From contig LWDM01000023.1 of NCBI GenBank assembly GCA_002083525.1, positions 351,861 through 415,860 of the forward strand: a stretch of 64,000 bases of DNA, read 5' to 3'. Shown here one piece after another: positions 34,243 to 43,002 of this stretch. The DNA is from Proteobacteria bacterium SG_bin9 (GTDB lineage Bacteria > Pseudomonadota > Alphaproteobacteria > Rhizobiales > Xanthobacteraceae). The stretch's first letter is position 1. Each line of letters starts with the position of its first letter. The notes under the pieces were generated by a model, which saw only the letters and a program-made list of their open reading frames with translations, made no database searches and was not told the DNA's origin. The translations under genes and the position numbers were made by a program.

Positions 34243-35181
34243 ATGGCACACACTGGCACAACCCTTGTTACCGGAGCGGCGGGGCAAGTCGGCAGTGTGG
34301 GACGGCAGCTTGTCGCGCTCCTCCGGCAGCAAGCCATGCCCGTCCGGGCGCTGGTGCGTAAAGAAGACCAGCGCTCTGCTCACCTTGCGGAGATGGGCGC
34401 AGAGATCGTGGTCGCCGATCTGACGCGGCCAGATCAGGTTTATGCGGCAATGAAGGGCTGTACGCAGGCGTTCTTCGCCACCAGCATCGGTCCGAGCTTT
34501 CTTGAGTGCGCCCTTGCCACCACAGCGGCCGCTCGGGAGTGCGGGCTTGAGATGCTGGTCAACCTTTCGCAGATGACCACGTCACAGATGCGGATCGATG
34601 CCATGACCGACTCGCCGCAACAGCGGCAGGGGTGGCTCACCGAAAATGCAATGAATTGGTCAGGCGTGCGCGTCGTTCACGTGCGCGCGACGATATTCAT
34701 GCAGGCGTTTTTCTTGCGCTGGGCTGCAATGAGCATTTCGCGAGATGACACGCTACGGTTCCCGTTTGGGGACGGGAAAACGTCCCCGATCGCTTCACAG
34801 GACGTCGCACAGGCCATTTTTGAGATCTTGGATAGTGATCCCCTTCCCGCGGGTACGATCTTTGAATTAACGGGCCCCCAGTCAATCGACATGTCCGACA
34901 TGGCGCTCGAGTACGGCGCAGCCTTGAACAGGCCGATCGCTTACGTCGATATTCCCCACGACCAGTGGGTGGCGAGCTTTGTTGATCCGCTACCGATCTC
35001 CCCGCACCTCAAAGAACATCTGATCGCCATGGCGCATCTGCACAAGGCCAATCGCTACGACCGGTTTACCAACGATTTCGAGCAGCTAACCGGACGCAAA
35101 CCGCAACGCATCCGTGATTTCGTCCGCGAGAACGCCGCTGCTTTTGCTCGCAAACCGACCGTCCACTCTGGGAGAGCATAA
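34243..35181 (+). CDS. NmrA-like NAD(P)-binding oxidoreductase 1
   Basis: A 312-residue atypical SDR of the NmrA/NAD(P)H-azoreductase group, with the nucleotide motif VTGAAGQVGSVGRQLV, the ARG position VRALVRKEDQRSAHL and the VNLSQM strand. The ATG at 34243 has GAGG upstream. Members act as NAD(P)H:quinone or azo reductases or as redox sensors. It is directly followed, after one base, by a paralogue with the same layout, suggesting tandem duplication. The palindromic operator upstream ties it to the catabolic gene set. Confidence 0.85.
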   Translation: MAHTGTTLVTGAAGQVGSVGRQLVALLRQQAMPVRALVRKEDQRSAHLAEMGAEIVVADLTRPDQVYAAMKGCTQAFFATSIGPSFLECALATTAAARECGLEMLVNLSQMTTSQMRIDAMTDSPQQRQGWLTENAMNWSGVRVVHVRATIFMQAFFLRWAAMSISRDDTLRFPFGDGKTSPIASQDVAQAIFEILDSDPLPAGTIFELTGPQSIDMSDMALEYGAALNRPIAYVDIPHDQWVASFVDPLPISPHLKEHLIAMAHLHKANRYDRFTNDFEQLTGRKPQRIRDFVRENAAAFARKPTVHSGRA

Positions 35182-35182
35182 C

Positions 35183-36085
35183 ATGAAGCCGATCTTGGTG
35201 ACTGGAGCGACAGGCAAGATGGGCGGCACCGGCCGTCACCTCACGCACTTCCTGCTCAAAGCGGGGGCGCCCGTGCGCGCGATGGTGCGGCAGATGGACG
35301 ACCGATCGGCGGAGCTGGTCAAAGCAGGCGCCGAAGTCGTCATTGGCGACTTTCTCGACGAAGACAGCCTTCGGGGTGCAATGAAAGGCGCAGGTGCGGC
35401 TTATTTCTGCGCACCGGTGTTCGACGTGTTGTTGCACGCGACCACGGTGTTTGCACTTTGCGCCAAGGAAGCCGGCGTCGATCGTATCATCAACGTATCG
35501 CAGATGGGCACGAAGGATCCGATCTTAAGCCCTGCAACGCGTTTGCACCGCTTGAGCGAGATGATTTTTGATTGGTCCGGGGTTCCGTCGTCTCATCTGC
35601 GGGCAACCGTGTACCTGGAACAGCTCACCAACATCTTTGGGCCGGCTGTACGGATGCGCGGTGCATTGGTGGCGCCACTCAACGACCAGAAGGTGTGCAT
35701 GATCGCCGGGGCGGACGTTGCCCGTGTCGCTGCAGGAATTGCGCTGCATCCCGACCAGTTCGGTGCGGGTCCATATCACCTAACTGGACCGAAGAACTTC
35801 AACTTTGCCGAGGTTGCCGAAACCTTGAGCGCTGCCTTGCAGAAGAAGATCGCTTACATCGATATCCCGCCAGCCGAATGGAAGCAGACCGCGATCGAGC
35901 GGGGCATGACCCCTCATCTCGCTGCACATCTCGATAAGCTCTACGAGAAGGGCCGCCTTGGCCGTCTCGACCATACGCCCACGGACATCGTCGAACGGGT
36001 CGGCGGCACGCCAGCCGTCAGTCTGTCCCAGTTCATCAATGAGAACGTGGCAGCGTTTAGCGCACCCGCGGCTGGGACCGCCTGA
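35183..36085 (+). CDS. NmrA-like NAD(P)-binding oxidoreductase 2
   Basis: A 300-residue paralogue of the gene just upstream: VTGATGKMGGTGRHLT, VRAMVRQMDDRSAEL, NVSQMG, and a shared C-terminal segment (IAYIDIPPAEW against the neighbour's IAYVDIPHDQW). It probably works with or replaces its neighbour on a related substrate. The ATG at 35183 begins just after the preceding stop codon and has GGGAGAG upstream. Confidence 0.85.
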   Translation: MKPILVTGATGKMGGTGRHLTHFLLKAGAPVRAMVRQMDDRSAELVKAGAEVVIGDFLDEDSLRGAMKGAGAAYFCAPVFDVLLHATTVFALCAKEAGVDRIINVSQMGTKDPILSPATRLHRLSEMIFDWSGVPSSHLRATVYLEQLTNIFGPAVRMRGALVAPLNDQKVCMIAGADVARVAAGIALHPDQFGAGPYHLTGPKNFNFAEVAETLSAALQKKIAYIDIPPAEWKQTAIERGMTPHLAAHLDKLYEKGRLGRLDHTPTDIVERVGGTPAVSLSQFINENVAAFSAPAAGTA

Positions 36086-36088
36086 TCC

Positions 36089-36742
36089 ATGGACGCGCGC
36101 GCGACATCAGCGGTCATTTGCTCATCCTCGCGGTTCGATCGCATCTTGCTCTGGGTTGCGGGCGGCTTGGCCGTTGTCATCGCCCTCGCATCCTTTAGAT
36201 ATCTGTTCAATCAAGGGCCCTTCCCTCCGCTGATCATCAGCAACGCATTCGCAGCGCCTTGGCTGATCATCCACATCGGCAGCTCGGCGCTCGCCCTGTT
36301 GATCGGACCCTTCCAGTTCAGTACGCGTCTTCGACGCCAGGCACCTCGTGTTCATCGATGGATTGGCCGCACGTACGTCGCGGGGTGCTTGATCGGCGGC
36401 GTTGCTGGGCTTGTTCTCGCGTTTGGCGCTTCGACCGGCATCATCTCGACGGTCGGCTTTGGATTGCTCGCAATTATTTGGATAGTTGCCACAGTCGTCG
36501 CCTGGCGGTCCGCATGGCAAGGTCACTTCGCATCCCATCGCCAGTGGATGATCCGATCGTTCGCATTGACGTTCGCGGCTGTAACGCTGCGAATTTACCT
36601 CGGGGTGGTCTTTGCAACCGGACTGCCGATCATCCCCTCATATCAAGCCATCTCGTTTCTCTGTTGGATACCCAACCTGCTTTTTGCCGAAGCTTATCTC
36701 AGGTATGAGGTGTCGCGGCGCGCAAAGGGTGCGCCTGTCTGA
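36089..36742 (+). CDS. DUF2306-family membrane protein
   Basis: A 217-residue protein with about six membrane helices, including ILLWVAGGLAVVIALASF and WLIIHIGSSALALLIGPFQF. The loop RRQAPRVHRWIGRTYVAGCL and the later FASHRQWMIRSFALTFAAVTLR are DUF2306 hallmarks, with conserved histidines that could bind haem or metal. It starts 3 bp after the second NmrA gene, so it is in the same operon. The biochemical role of the family is unknown. Confidence 0.82.
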   Translation: MDARATSAVICSSSRFDRILLWVAGGLAVVIALASFRYLFNQGPFPPLIISNAFAAPWLIIHIGSSALALLIGPFQFSTRLRRQAPRVHRWIGRTYVAGCLIGGVAGLVLAFGASTGIISTVGFGLLAIIWIVATVVAWRSAWQGHFASHRQWMIRSFALTFAAVTLRIYLGVVFATGLPIIPSYQAISFLCWIPNLLFAEAYLRYEVSRRAKGAPV

Positions 36743-36872
36743 CAGCGTTTCGACGGTTCGTTCAGCAATCGACCAGCGAAAGGATCGTGATCCACGCGAC
36801 AACAGCGCGGATATGCGCGAGCTAGCTTAAGTCGCGATCGACGGCAACCCAAGTGCTCCGCTGCTGATGAAT

Positions 36873-37607
36873 CTATGCCGGCTTTGCGTTGAGCCAGCGT
36901 CCCAAGAGCAAAATGATTGCGAGCCAAACGGCCGCGCCGGCCGTGACGATAATGTCACCACGTTGAAAATTGCCGACCATTAGGCCCACCAAGGCCCACA
37001 ACGTTGCGCCCCAATATGCGATGTGGGCACGCACAACTAACAACATTGCGATCACGACAACGCAGGCTGCGGTCAGAAACAGCAATGCTTGGCCCGGCGC
37101 GGTCAGTACGTTGCCCCACCCCCAATCCTTTGCAATGACGGACCAGTTGGCAAAAATCGCGATCGACACCCAACCCGCAAGCGAACCGATACCAATGTTA
37201 ACTCGCCAGCCCTGCCGCGCCTGCAGCGCGGCCGACGCCGCGGGCAGAATCGTAAAAAGAGTCACGAGAAAGACTAGGCCCGTATAGATCAGGGGGTATT
37301 GAAGCTGCGCGATCACGCTCCAGACGGTGTTAGCGACAAAAGCAGCAGCCGTAAGCCAACCTATTCGACGAAACAGCGGGTCGTCCGCTCGGGATGGCCG
37401 TGCCTGCTCAAGAGCGTAGATAAAGCAGAAAAGGAAGATAAACGACCAGATTGCGAAGGTGTAATCAGCGGGAACGACTCCGGTTTTGATGGACTGCACA
37501 TCAGATCCAACCGTCTTACCCAAATAACCCGCGTATCCGAGCGCAGGCACCATCATTTGCCCAATCGCGCCTATAATGTTTGTTCCCTGTCGCAACCAAT
37601 CTGACAT
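36873..37607 (-). CDS. Hypothetical membrane protein (TspO/MBR-like features)
   Basis: A 244-residue protein with about eight hydrophobic helices. The segment VVPADYTFAIWSFIFLFCFIY recalls the PxxxFxIWxxIY signature of TspO-like tryptophan-rich proteins, though the match is weak. The gene is divergent from a TetR regulator with a perfect palindrome between them, so its expression is probably switched by that repressor. No substrate can be assigned. Confidence 0.65.
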   Translation of the reverse strand: MSDWLRQGTNIIGAIGQMMVPALGYAGYLGKTVGSDVQSIKTGVVPADYTFAIWSFIFLFCFIYALEQARPSRADDPLFRRIGWLTAAAFVANTVWSVIAQLQYPLIYTGLVFLVTLFTILPAASAALQARQGWRVNIGIGSLAGWVSIAIFANWSVIAKDWGWGNVLTAPGQALLFLTAACVVVIAMLLVVRAHIAYWGATLWALVGLMVGNFQRGDIIVTAGAAVWLAIILLLGRWLNAKPA

Positions 37608-37630
37608 CGCATACTCCTAGATTCATATCG

Positions 37631-37646
37631 TATCAGATATCTGATA
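37631..37646. promoter_or_regulatory. Perfect 16-bp palindrome, candidate TetR operator
   Basis: TATCAGATATCTGATA reads the same on both strands. It lies in the 66-bp gap between the membrane protein and the TetR gene, next to the AT-rich sequence ATAATAAAA that could hold a -10 element. Confidence 0.65.
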
Positions 37647-37673
37647 TAATAAAAGCCCTGTGATAAGGTTCCG

Positions 37674-38291
37674 ATGACACGCGCGAAGGGAAGCCGAAAT
37701 CGCGATTATGAGCTCCGCAAGCTCGAGTTGGCGCAGAAGCTCCGCGCCCGGCTGGCTGGCGCCGAGCGGCCGAGCTATGCCGAGCTGGCGGCCGCGGCGT
37801 GCGTAACCGTCCCTACCCTCAAACACTATTTCGGGGATCGGGACGCGGTTATCCGGGACGTGCTGGCGGTGCATGCGCCATTTGGTCGAGAGCACCTTGA
37901 ACGACTCGCAAAACCTAAGGGGCGCTTTGCGCAGTCTGTGCAGGCTGCAGCGGACTACATTGCCGAGGGGCTAGCCAATACGGTTGTCGCTGAACTTCAT
38001 GCGATCGGCCTTTCGGAAGGGATTGGCAACGATCACGTTGGGCCTGCTTACATCACTGAAATCTTGGAGCCAGCCATTCTAGCTCTTGAGGCGCTGTTCC
38101 AGCATCACATTCAGGCAGGAGATATGGTGAAAGCAGATACGCGCGTGGCTGCCCTCGCCCTAATCAGCCCACTGATCGTGGCGCACCTTCATCAGAAAGC
38201 GCTTGGTGGCAATCGGTCGCGGCCGTTGGATCTTAAGAAGTATCTGAAAGCTCATGTGGCCGGTTTTGTAAGAGCTTACCAAGCAAAATGA
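37674..38291 (+). CDS. TetR-like transcriptional regulator
   Basis: A 205-residue regulator. The N-terminus is basic (MTRAKGSRNRDYELRK) and the HTH is PSYAELAAAACVTVPTLKHYFGDRDAVI, a TetR signature in which LKHYF replaces the common LYxHF. The C-terminal helical domain has no recognised ligand motif. It is divergent from the multi-helix membrane protein and should bind the palindrome at 37631. It is the last chromosome-like gene before the phage-type island. Confidence 0.85.
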   Translation: MTRAKGSRNRDYELRKLELAQKLRARLAGAERPSYAELAAAACVTVPTLKHYFGDRDAVIRDVLAVHAPFGREHLERLAKPKGRFAQSVQAAADYIAEGLANTVVAELHAIGLSEGIGNDHVGPAYITEILEPAILALEALFQHHIQAGDMVKADTRVAALALISPLIVAHLHQKALGGNRSRPLDLKKYLKAHVAGFVRAYQAK

Positions 38292-38430
38292 AGGCGCCCG
38301 GGGAGGCACAACAGTCCGCGCGTTCCATAATCCCTCATTACGCGAATCCTCGAATGCCTTGACGAAACTCTTGATCGATGAGATTTTCCTCCATGGAGAC
38401 CTGACTGCCCTCTAAAATAAGGTCAGACTT

Positions 38431-39150
38431 ATGTCTCCATTTCCCCAGTTCGATGATTTCCAAAAGCTCGCAGCTCAGATCGCGCCGAGCGAAACGCCAA
38501 GTTGGCTCGCCAAGCACCTGATATGGCAGGGACAGGATCTGGGCGCAGAGCTGCATTTCGGATTGCTCCGGAGGACACGCGGCAAGTCTTTGCAGCGTTT
38601 GCAGACCCTTCTTGCTTCGCCCACTGACACCCAGCTCCACGATCTTAAATCGATGCTTAGCTGCCGTCCCTTCGACATATCTCCTGCAAAACTCAAGAGT
38701 AGCGACGACATTATTGCACAAGGTTTGGCTGCTGCCGCATCGCTCAGAGCCGCGGATGGCCGCGCTCGCCGCGCTCGCGGGAAGAAGCTTAATGCGGATG
38801 AACCCCATCCAAAGACGCTCTGCGCCGCAATTCTTCTTGAGCTTATTGACGCACTTCAGCAGAAAATCGCTGGCCCGCGGCGAGCAGAGATTGCACAGGC
38901 GTACTTCGACCTCCTCGGCCATTATTTAGTAGGCATCAAGCCTTCTATCTCGAACAATACCTTTACTGCTTGGCGACCACATTTCGAACGCAAGCAGCGC
39001 AATCCAATTGTTCAAGCAAAGCGCCGCGTCTGGCGTCTGACAGTCCGGCAGACTATTGAGCGAGGCCGTGTGCCGTTTTCATTTCTCGACGTGCAGCTCG
39101 ATTTTTACGTGAAGCCCGCAATTCGGAGCGAAAACACTTTAATAACATAG
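38431..39150 (+). CDS. Hypothetical protein at the left edge of the phage-type module
   Basis: A 239-residue protein, largely helical and rich in charged residues. A central basic, alanine-rich segment (ARRARGKKLNADEPHPKTL) follows HFGLLRRTRGKSLQRLQ. No domain is recognised. It lies 51 bp before the ParB-methyltransferase gene on the same strand. I prefer this frame to an overlapping minus-strand one because of the shared orientation and consistent codon usage. It may be a DNA-binding or packaging accessory protein, but that is a guess. Confidence 0.6.
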   Translation: MSPFPQFDDFQKLAAQIAPSETPSWLAKHLIWQGQDLGAELHFGLLRRTRGKSLQRLQTLLASPTDTQLHDLKSMLSCRPFDISPAKLKSSDDIIAQGLAAAASLRAADGRARRARGKKLNADEPHPKTLCAAILLELIDALQQKIAGPRRAEIAQAYFDLLGHYLVGIKPSISNNTFTAWRPHFERKQRNPIVQAKRRVWRLTVRQTIERGRVPFSFLDVQLDFYVKPAIRSENTLIT

Positions 39151-39175
39151 ACCCGAGCTGGGCAGTGTGAGACGG

Positions 39176-39194
39176 CTCCAAGAAAATCTTGGAG
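39176..39194 (+). promoter_or_regulatory. Hairpin covering the ribosome-binding site of the methyltransferase gene
   Basis: CTCCAAG-AAAAT-CTTGGAG forms a perfect 7-bp stem. Its right arm contains the GGAG 7 bases before the ATG at 39202, so the folded RNA would hide the ribosome-binding site. This suggests control of translation, unproven. Confidence 0.45.
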
Positions 39195-39201
39195 AAGTCT
39201 T

Positions 39202-40575
39202 ATGGTCGACGCCAAAGCAGCCAAAGCCCGTAACTCAACAAGCTCGCTATCGATTTCTCACGTAAAGAAGCAGCGCCGCGAACTACGAATAAAGATGGTT
39301 GCGCCATCCGAGCTTCGGCCGTTCTCTGGAAACGCTCGCATCCATTCTCCCCATCAGATTCGCAAGCTTGCGAGGCTGATAGAGAGAGTCGGCTTCAACA
39401 CACCAATTTTGGTCGACAAGAACGGCATGATCCTCAGCGGTCACGCGCGCCTTGCGGCTGCGCTGCAGCTGGAGCTCGACAAAATACCGATCATATCACT
39501 CGAACATCTGTCTGAAGCTGAGGCCAGAGCATTCATACTGGCCGAAAACAAGATGGCCGAGCTTTCGAGGTGGGATCACAAACAACTCTCTCTGAATCTC
39601 AAAGAACTCAGGGACCTGTCAGTCGAATTCGATATCGAAATCACCGGATTTGAAACTCCCGAAATCGATATCCTGCTGCAATCATTGATGCCGGACGACA
39701 GCGACGCAATCGACAATCATGAGTACGTACCCGCACCAATAGTTTCGCGGCTAGGCGATCGGTGGCAACTCGGCGACCACGTTATTCTTTGCGGTAACGC
39801 CCAGACAGCTGAAAGCTATTCAAAGTTGCTTGGATCGGAACGGGCGGCCGTGATCTTTGCCGATCCGCCGTTCAACGTTCCGATCAACGGTCACGCATCC
39901 GGCAAAGGCAGCACGAAACACCGCGAGTTCTTGATGGCATCAGGCGAGATGCCGGAGCCCGAGTTTATCTCGTTCCTGGAAACCTTTCTTGGCCACTCCG
40001 GCTCGCACTCGATCAAGACGGCACTCTTCTACATCTGCATCGACTGGAGGCACGCGTACGAGCTTCTCGCGGCGAGCCGTAGTACCGGCCTTACCACAGT
40101 CAATCTGTGCGTATGGGCCAAAACCAACGGTGGCATGGGATCGTTCTATCGATCGCAGCACGAGCTTGTGTTTCTCTTCAAGCCTGTCGGTGTTTCACAC
40201 ACCAACAACGTGCAACTCGGCCAGTTTGGCCGCAACCGAACCAACGTCTGGAATTACCCCGGCGCCAACGTGTTTCCGAAGGGCGGCCGGAAGCGTGCGA
40301 CCGAACTCCACCCCACCGTCAAACCTATCGGCTTGGTCGCTGATGCGATCCTCGATTCCACCAACCGCGGTGACATCGTCCTGGATCCGTTCGCCGGCAG
40401 CGGCACGACTATCCTCGCGGCGGAGAGGACAGGCCGGCGCGCCTACACCATGGAGCTCGACCCGGCATACGTCGATCTTGCTGTCAGGCGCTGGCAGCAA
40501 ATGACCGGCCGTGACGCCGTCAACGACGCGGGCCAGACTTTCAAGGACGTCGCGATCGAGCGAGGACTCAGCTGA
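39202..40575 (+). CDS. ParB-domain DNA methyltransferase (N4/N6, beta-class order)
   Basis: A 457-residue protein. Residues about 25-150 form a ParB/Srx-like N-domain (LRPFSGNARIHSPHQIRKLARLI, ILSGHARLAAALQLEL). Residues about 190-450 form an adenine or cytosine-N4 methyltransferase, with the catalytic FADPPFNV motif first and the SAM-binding LDPFAGSGTTILAAE motif later, which is the beta-class order. Such fusions are common on phages and islands and modify DNA without a partner endonuclease; none is seen here. It overlaps the next gene by one base. Confidence 0.9.
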   Translation: MVDAKAAKARNSTSSLSISHVKKQRRELRIKMVAPSELRPFSGNARIHSPHQIRKLARLIERVGFNTPILVDKNGMILSGHARLAAALQLELDKIPIISLEHLSEAEARAFILAENKMAELSRWDHKQLSLNLKELRDLSVEFDIEITGFETPEIDILLQSLMPDDSDAIDNHEYVPAPIVSRLGDRWQLGDHVILCGNAQTAESYSKLLGSERAAVIFADPPFNVPINGHASGKGSTKHREFLMASGEMPEPEFISFLETFLGHSGSHSIKTALFYICIDWRHAYELLAASRSTGLTTVNLCVWAKTNGGMGSFYRSQHELVFLFKPVGVSHTNNVQLGQFGRNRTNVWNYPGANVFPKGGRKRATELHPTVKPIGLVADAILDSTNRGDIVLDPFAGSGTTILAAERTGRRAYTMELDPAYVDLAVRRWQQMTGRDAVNDAGQTFKDVAIERGLS

Positions 40576-40877
40576 TGAGTCCAAGCAGACGTCAAACAAA
40601 ATCCGCTCCGCTGCGACATAGCCTAGCTGAGGGCATCGATCGCGCCTTTTCTGAGCTCGTGACGATCAATGAGTCGGGTGTCGCTCGGCGCGTACCTGTG
40701 CTTGAGGCAATTGTACTGCAGCTGGTCAAACAGGACTTGGCTGGCAATCGCCGCGCAGGCAAGGTTCTCAGGCAGTATCAGCGCTTCGCCACGAGAGCGG
40801 CCAATCCCACGCCTCGCGTCGTTTTCGTTGAAAGCGACTACACCAACGCTCTTAAGGCAAAACTACGGGAAGAATGA
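40575..40877 (+). CDS. Small hypothetical protein of the packaging-like module
   Basis: A 100-residue, mostly helical and basic protein. It starts at the last base of the methyltransferase stop codon and ends 4 bp before the DUF5681 gene, so it is firmly inside the operon. The GNRRAGKVLRQYQRF segment and the VFVESDY stretch resemble parts of DUF5681-like proteins, but I cannot make a firm family call. A DNA-recognition role like a small terminase subunit is possible. Confidence 0.6.
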   Translation: MSPSRRQTKSAPLRHSLAEGIDRAFSELVTINESGVARRVPVLEAIVLQLVKQDLAGNRRAGKVLRQYQRFATRAANPTPRVVFVESDYTNALKAKLREE

Positions 40878-40881
40878 CGCA

Positions 40882-41217
40882 ATGAGTGAGGAATACGTCG
40901 GGTACGGGCACCCTCCTAAGCAACACCGCTTTCAAAAAGGGCGCTCGGGCAACCCCAAAGGACGACCGAAGCGAACGGCGCGCACTGCTCATCAGCTGAT
41001 GCAAGACGTTTTCGAGCGTCAGCTTCCCTACCAATCAAACGGTGTTACGAAAACCGCTACCATCGAAGAACTGAGCATTCGCTTCTGGATTAATTGCGCG
41101 CTCGGTGGAGACGTGCAAGCCGCCGAGGTCCTACTTGATATGCGCAAACATGCAGAACGCTACATCGATCCGGGCGGCGAGGAAATCCTGGTTGTCGACG
41201 CCCTTCCCGATCCTTGA
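40882..41217 (+). CDS. DUF5681-domain protein
   Basis: A 111-residue protein with the DUF5681 hallmark HRFQKGRSGNPKGRPKR near the N-terminus, an AT-hook-like basic motif that suggests DNA binding. The rest is helical (FERQLPYQS, LSIRFWINCALGGDVQAAEVLLDMRKH). These small proteins are regularly encoded just before terminase large subunits in alphaproteobacterial prophages, as here. A small-terminase-like role is an inference from position. Confidence 0.82.
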   Translation: MSEEYVGYGHPPKQHRFQKGRSGNPKGRPKRTARTAHQLMQDVFERQLPYQSNGVTKTATIEELSIRFWINCALGGDVQAAEVLLDMRKHAERYIDPGGEEILVVDALPDP

Positions 41218-41258
41218 CCTCAAAGCAATCAAACTCAACTCCAACTTGAGCTTCGGGA

Positions 41259-42614
41259 ATGTTTAAGGCATCTGGCAAGACCACGATATCGATCGGTAAA
41301 CTGCATAGCGGCCAGATAAAGGCCTACAAGCATCTTGCACCTCACCGCTTCATGGCGTTGCGCTGCGGCCGCCGCTTCGGCAAAACTGATCACGCCAAAA
41401 TTTGGATCAAGGATGGTCTGCTTCGCGGCTACGAATGCGCTTGGTTCGCTCCCAACAATATGACGTGGGCAGAGGTGTATTCGGAGACGCAGGAATCGCT
41501 TCGCCCCGTGCTGCGGGCAAGCTCGAAATCCAATGCTGTCCTCCGACTGAGGAATGGTGGACGCCTAGATTTCTGGACATTGGAGAACTCGATCGCCGGT
41601 CGTGGCCGACGATATCGACGCGTCGTGATCGACGAAGCGGCTTTCACGAAGGACGGAGACAATAAAGTTGACGGCTCAATGATGGAAATTTGGGAAAAAT
41701 CCATCAAACCGACTCTCTACGACTTCGCCGGTCAGGCGCTTGTCTGTTCCAACTCAGCAGGAAAGAACGCTGATAACTTCTTTTATAACATCTGCACCGA
41801 GCCGAAGTACGGGTTCGTCGAGTACCATGCGACAACGGCGGATAATCCAACGCTACCAAAGCGTCTAGACAACGAAACTGACGACCAGTGGATGCTTCGC
41901 CGCAATCAGCTACTAGCTGATCTCAAACGGGATAACGATCCGCTCGTTTACGCCCAAGAGTATCAGGCTCAATTCGTCGACTGGGCCGGCGTCGCGTTCT
42001 TCTCACGCGATAAGCTGCTCGAGGACGGGGCGCCTGTTGCAACGCTCCTCACATGCGACACCGTCTTCGCTGTTATCGACACTGCATCCAAGACTGGAAC
42101 GGACAACGACGCAACTGCAGTCACATTCTTCGCTTATGATCGAGCCCGCGAGCGTTTGACGATCCTCGATTGGGACGTGACCCAGATCGAAGGCGCTCTC
42201 CTGGAAACTTGGCTGCCAACAGTGTTTCAGCACCTTGAAACCCTCGCCACCCAATGCAATACGCGGCTGGGCTCGGCAGGCGCTCTCATCGAGGACAAAA
42301 ATTCCGGCACCATTCTGCTCCAGCAAGCGCAGCGACGTGGTTGGCGAGCGCAGGCGATCGATTCCAAGCTGACGGCGCTCGGCAAGGATGAGCGGGCGAT
42401 ATCGGTGTCGGGATATGTCTACCGCGGCATGGTGAAAATCAGCGACCACGCCTTCAATAAGATCACGATCTACAAGCAGAAGTCTCGCAATCACTTCCTT
42501 GAACAGGTCGAGAGCTTTCGGATCGGAAACAAGAAAGACAATCGCGAGGACGATCTGCTGGATACCTTCTGCTACGGCATCGCCCTCGCTCTCGGAAACA
42601 GCGAAGGCTTTTGA
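41259..42614 (+). CDS. Phage terminase large subunit-like ATPase/nuclease
   Basis: A 451-residue protein. The Walker A-like CGRRFGKT (residues 36-43) and the Walker B VVIDEAAF form a packaging ATPase. The C-terminal half contains VIDTASKTGTDNDATAV, LIEDKNSG and EDDLLDTFCYG, the three acidic motifs of the RNase H-like terminase nuclease. The length fits a full-size TerL. No portal, protease, capsid or tail genes follow; an XRE repressor on the opposite strand comes next. The module may therefore be a satellite or a decayed prophage. Confidence 0.87.
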   Translation: MFKASGKTTISIGKLHSGQIKAYKHLAPHRFMALRCGRRFGKTDHAKIWIKDGLLRGYECAWFAPNNMTWAEVYSETQESLRPVLRASSKSNAVLRLRNGGRLDFWTLENSIAGRGRRYRRVVIDEAAFTKDGDNKVDGSMMEIWEKSIKPTLYDFAGQALVCSNSAGKNADNFFYNICTEPKYGFVEYHATTADNPTLPKRLDNETDDQWMLRRNQLLADLKRDNDPLVYAQEYQAQFVDWAGVAFFSRDKLLEDGAPVATLLTCDTVFAVIDTASKTGTDNDATAVTFFAYDRARERLTILDWDVTQIEGALLETWLPTVFQHLETLATQCNTRLGSAGALIEDKNSGTILLQQAQRRGWRAQAIDSKLTALGKDERAISVSGYVYRGMVKISDHAFNKITIYKQKSRNHFLEQVESFRIGNKKDNREDDLLDTFCYGIALALGNSEGF

Positions 42615-42625
42615 AGTAAACGTCG

Positions 42626-42850
42626 CTATTGCTTCTTTTGCTTCGGCGGCACGAGCAGTTCGAAAGGTTCAACTTTAAGAACCACGGCCAACTTAGTCAC
42701 GATTTTTAAGCTCGCGTAGAAGGCAGCTTTCTCAAGCTGACTGAGATAGCTCCGGCTGACCTCAGCTTCATACGCAAGATCATCCTGCGAAAGCCCGCGC
42801 TCGTGTCGCAGTCTTCGCACGTTTTGGGCGAAAATCTCCCGCAAATCCAT
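42626..42850 (-). CDS. XRE-family helix-turn-helix regulator
   Basis: A 74-residue Cro/CI-like protein with the complete HTH_3 domain: AQNVRRLRHERGLSQDDLAYEAEVSRSYLSQLE. It lies tail to tail with the terminase gene, 11 bp apart, and its promoter faces the lipoprotein gene. It probably represses island genes. Its small size (DNA-binding domain only) is typical of mobile-element regulators. Confidence 0.88.
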   Translation of the reverse strand: MDLREIFAQNVRRLRHERGLSQDDLAYEAEVSRSYLSQLEKAAFYASLKIVTKLAVVLKVEPFELLVPPKQKKQ

Positions 42851-43002
42851 AGGAGAAACGACCGAAATTGCTCAAAAAATGCACCTCGATATATTGAACA
42901 AAGCGCGTTTCCATGTAATTTTCCCCGTACGGTTGCAGCAGCCGAAGTGGCTGATTTAGCAGCAGAATCGCCAACTCTGGTCCGATTGCACGGGGATACG
43001 TT

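Noticed and set aside
38338..38922. Minus-strand open frame of 194 codons opposite the hypothetical gene at 38431
   Set aside because: It has no recognised domain, overlaps the plus-strand gene almost entirely, and the plus-strand frame is in line with the following operon.
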